This document shows positions 6,819 to 8,142 of a stretch of 8,142 bases of DNA, in pieces. The stretch comes from Verrucomicrobiales bacterium (lineage in GTDB: Bacteria > Verrucomicrobiota > Verrucomicrobiia > Verrucomicrobiales > DEV007). Below the pieces are notes generated by a model, which was not told the DNA's origin, searched no databases, and saw only the letters and a program-made list of their open reading frames with translations. The stretch's first letter is position 1. Every line of letters begins with the position of its first letter. The stretch lies in the NCBI GenBank assembly GCA_017991025.1, contig JAGNMT010000132.1:1-8142 (forward strand). Reading direction: 5' to 3'. A program made the translations under genes and the position numbers.

Positions 6819-7139
6819 CTAGTCACAGCAGGAATCCTGGCTCACCGGCGCGTGACGATCTCTCCACTTCGGGTTGGCGGGGTTCATCAGATAGGAGTGA
6901 AAGAAATCGAATTTTTGCTTCCCTTCATACGCAGGGCGGCAATGCTGGTGACGCTCGGGAACCCATTGCCAGTCGGTCTCCCCGCTTGTGCACAGGACTG
7001 GACGATAGTAGGCGACAAGGTCGCGTCCGCACTGCTGGCATACGCCTCGAAATTGAGCGGGATAGGCGGCTTCGAGGAAGCTTGGGGTCATCAGGAGGAG
7101 AGCGGAGAGCAATGCTGCAAGTGGGATCCAGTTTTTCAT
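6819..7139 (-). CDS. Small exported Cys-rich protein of unknown function
   Basis: The 106-residue product begins MKNWIPLAALLSALLLM, a textbook signal peptide with a basic n-region and Leu-rich core. Cleavage is likely after Ala24 or Ala25 (FLEAAYPA). The mature part of about 82 residues has Cys34-x2-Cys37, Cys50 and His64-x-His66-Cys67 (HQHC), then Cys104-Cys105 just before the C-terminus. The CxxC…C…HxHC pattern could bind a metal or form disulfides outside the cytoplasm. It is rich in Trp, Tyr, Arg and Pro. I do not recognise a family. No Lpp-type lipobox is present at the cleavage site. It is transcribed toward transaldolase, with a TATAAT box at 7221-7226 about 80 nt upstream of its ATG. 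A long plus-strand frame overlaps it, but that frame encodes nothing recognisable; the signal peptide favours this one. Confidence 0.6.
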   Translation of the reverse strand: MKNWIPLAALLSALLLMTPSFLEAAYPAQFRGVCQQCGRDLVAYYRPVLCTSGETDWQWVPERHQHCRPAYEGKQKFDFFHSYLMNPANPKWRDRHAPVSQDSCCD

Positions 7140-7167
7140 TCGTCGATAGGGTTCGTGTTTGCTGTCG

Positions 7168-7200
7168 AAAAATCCCAGTAAGGGGAACTCTCATTACTGG
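7168..7200 (-). terminator. Hairpin plus T tract downstream of uvrA
   Basis: Read on the minus strand, CCAGTAA (7200-7194) and TTACTGG (7181-7175) form a perfect 7-bp stem with a 12-nt loop. GATTTTT follows within a few nucleotides (TTTTT at 7172-7168). This is the layout of an intrinsic terminator for uvrA, whose stop is at 7342. The stem has only three GC pairs, so strength is doubtful. It also lies downstream of a TATAAT box and could instead act as a leader attenuator for the small exported-protein gene. Confidence 0.45.
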
Positions 7201-7220
7201 TTATTTCTGTAAGTTTGAGA

Positions 7221-7226
7221 ATTATA
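7221..7226 (-). promoter_or_regulatory. Candidate -10 box for the small exported-protein gene
   Basis: The minus strand reads CATATATAATTC here, with a perfect TATAAT at 7226-7221, in the most AT-rich part of the window. The expected start of transcription is near 7214, giving a leader of about 75 nt. No good -35 hexamer stands 17 nt upstream (TGGAAT at 7249-7244), so an activator may be needed if the promoter is real. Confidence 0.4.
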
Positions 7227-7243
7227 TATGATAACTACGGTCG

Positions 7244-7283
7244 ATTCCAGCAAAAATTTTGGTGATTGGGAAAATTCTAGCAA
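7244..7283. repeat. Two near-identical 10-mers 30 bp apart
   Basis: ATTCCAGCAA at 7244-7253 and ATTCTAGCAA at 7274-7283 differ at one base and are spaced exactly 30 bp start to start, about three helical turns. The first overlaps the -35 position of the candidate minus-strand promoter at 7221-7226. The spacing suits two protomers of a regulator on one DNA face, but a chance match in AT-rich DNA is possible. Confidence 0.35.
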
Positions 7284-7341
7284 TTTCCGAAGTAACCCGG
7301 AACTCTATCCCTCCGCGTTCTTGATGGATGCGTTTGTCCCC

Positions 7342-8142
7342 TCACCTCCCCAAATGCCCCGCCAGAAACGGCGCGGTCCGGCTCTTTTTTACTTTCACCA
7401 CTTCCTCCGGGGTTCCCGCCGCCACGACTTCCCCTCCCTCTTCCCCCGCCTCGGGGCCGATGTCGATGAGGTAATCGGCCTCAGCCATGATCTCGAGGCT
7501 GTGTTCGATGACGACGACCGTATGGCCGTCATCGACGAGGTGATGAATAATCTCGAGGAGACGTTTCACGTCAGCGAAATGTAGCCCGATACTGGGCTCT
7601 TCGATGAGGTAGAGATTCGACTTCGGCTGACGGTTCTGGCGGAGCCGGGCATTGCTGGATCGCCCGATGCCTTTCGTCAGTTCGGTGACGAGTTTGATGC
7701 GCTGGGCCTCGCCCCCGGAGAGACTGGGACTCGCCTGACCGAGATGCAGGTAGCCGAGTCCGGTGTCCTTCATCAGGGAAAGGGTGCGGGAGATCTTCGG
7801 ATAGCCGGCAAAGAAGTCGGCGGCCTCCTCGATCGAGAGATCCATGACGTCGCCGATGGACTTGCCGTTGTAGAGCACCTCGAGGGTCGAACTGTTGTAG
7901 CGGCGTCCGTTGCACTCCTCGCAAACGACGTAAGTGGTGGGGAGGAAGTTCATCTCGAGCTTGATGAGCCCGTTGCCCCTGCAAGTCTCGCAGCGGCCCC
8001 CTTCAGTGTTAAAAGAAAATCGCGATGCGGTGTAACCCCGCGCCCGCGCCTCGGGCAGTTGTTCGAAGAGCTTGCGGATGTCGTCAAAGACTTTCACATA
8101 GGTCGCCGGAGTCGAGCGCGAGGTTTTCCCGATGGGGGATTG
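7342..8142 (-). CDS. uvrA: Excinuclease ABC subunit A (UvrA), C-terminal part, cut by window edge
   Basis: UvrA is the damage-sensing ATPase of nucleotide excision repair. The visible 266 residues run from QSPIGKTSRSTPATY at the right edge to TGA at 7344-7342. A GTG at 8097 is internal, since the preceding residues are canonical UvrA. The sequence includes the second zinc-finger region, with CETC (51-54 of the visible protein) and CEEC (74-77). The ABC signature LSGGEAQR lies at 141-148, and the Walker B region reads LYLIEEPSIGLH (177-188). VIEHSLE (212-218) holds the switch His. Two oddities stand out. Walker B has Glu-Glu where most UvrA have Asp-Glu. There is also an insertion of roughly 10-12 residues (GRSSNARLRQNRQPKSN, 160-176) just before it. 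I recall similar EEP forms in Verrucomicrobiota. The rest of the gene lies beyond the window. Confidence 0.96.
   Translation of the reverse strand, partial: QSPIGKTSRSTPATYVKVFDDIRKLFEQLPEARARGYTASRFSFNTEGGRCETCRGNGLIKLEMNFLPTTYVVCEECNGRRYNSSTLEVLYNGKSIGDVMDLSIEEAADFFAGYPKISRTLSLMKDTGLGYLHLGQASPSLSGGEAQRIKLVTELTKGIGRSSNARLRQNRQPKSNLYLIEEPSIGLHFADVKRLLEIIHHLVDDGHTVVVIEHSLEIMAEADYLIDIGPEAGEEGGEVVAAGTPEEVVKVKKSRTAPFLAGHLGR

Noticed and set aside
6486..7181. 231-codon plus-strand frame overlapping transaldolase and the small exported-protein gene
   Set aside because: It is Arg/Pro/Ser-rich with no motif, overlaps a certain gene in another frame, and ends without recognisable features.
7228..7584. 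118-codon plus-strand frame over the uvrA 3' end
   Set aside because: Its Asp/Glu-rich half is the antisense of the UvrA Walker B region and no independent coding signal is seen.

Overview
The window is an ordinary-looking chromosomal segment of a GC-rich bacterium. Short intergenic gaps, weak or absent Shine-Dalgarno sequences, and a UvrA with a Glu-Glu-Pro Walker B motif and a small insertion suggest a Verrucomicrobiota-like organism. That placement is inference from remembered family features and is not proven here. No tRNA, rRNA, CRISPR array, insertion sequence or phage gene was seen.

Layout, left to right. (1) Positions 3-1805, plus strand: the 3' part of an SPFH/Band 7 (flotillin/prohibitin-like) gene cut by the window edge, followed 15 nt later by a gene for a divergent NAD-kinase-fold protein. 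(2) Positions 1811-2836, minus strand: ribD, convergent with the kinase-like gene across only 5 nt. (3) Positions 3046-4733, plus strand: a SAM methyltransferase and an FAD-dependent oxidoreductase of the geranylgeranyl-reductase type, overlapping at ATGA. They look like a two-gene lipid or polyketide tailoring unit. (4) Positions 4766-5599, minus strand: a lone soluble ABC ATPase of the YlmA/ModF type. (5) Positions 5776-6735, plus strand: a class I (TalB-type) transaldolase with all recognised active-site residues. (6) Positions 6819-7139, minus strand: a small exported Cys-rich protein of unknown function. (7) Positions 7342-8142, minus strand: the C-terminal third of uvrA, cut by the right edge.

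Most genes are housekeeping genes (riboflavin synthesis, pentose phosphate pathway, nucleotide excision repair) and do not form one pathway. Two parts could be more than housekeeping. One is the SPFH plus NAD-kinase-like pair, where a membrane-scaffold protein sits in an apparent operon with a kinase-fold protein whose signature motifs are altered. The other is the methyltransferase/oxidoreductase pair, which resembles the tailoring genes found beside bacterial type III polyketide synthases, although no synthase gene is visible here. The 200-bp AT-rich gap before uvrA holds the most regulatory-looking DNA: a TATAAT box, a hairpin with a T tract, and two near-identical 10-mers exactly 30 bp apart.
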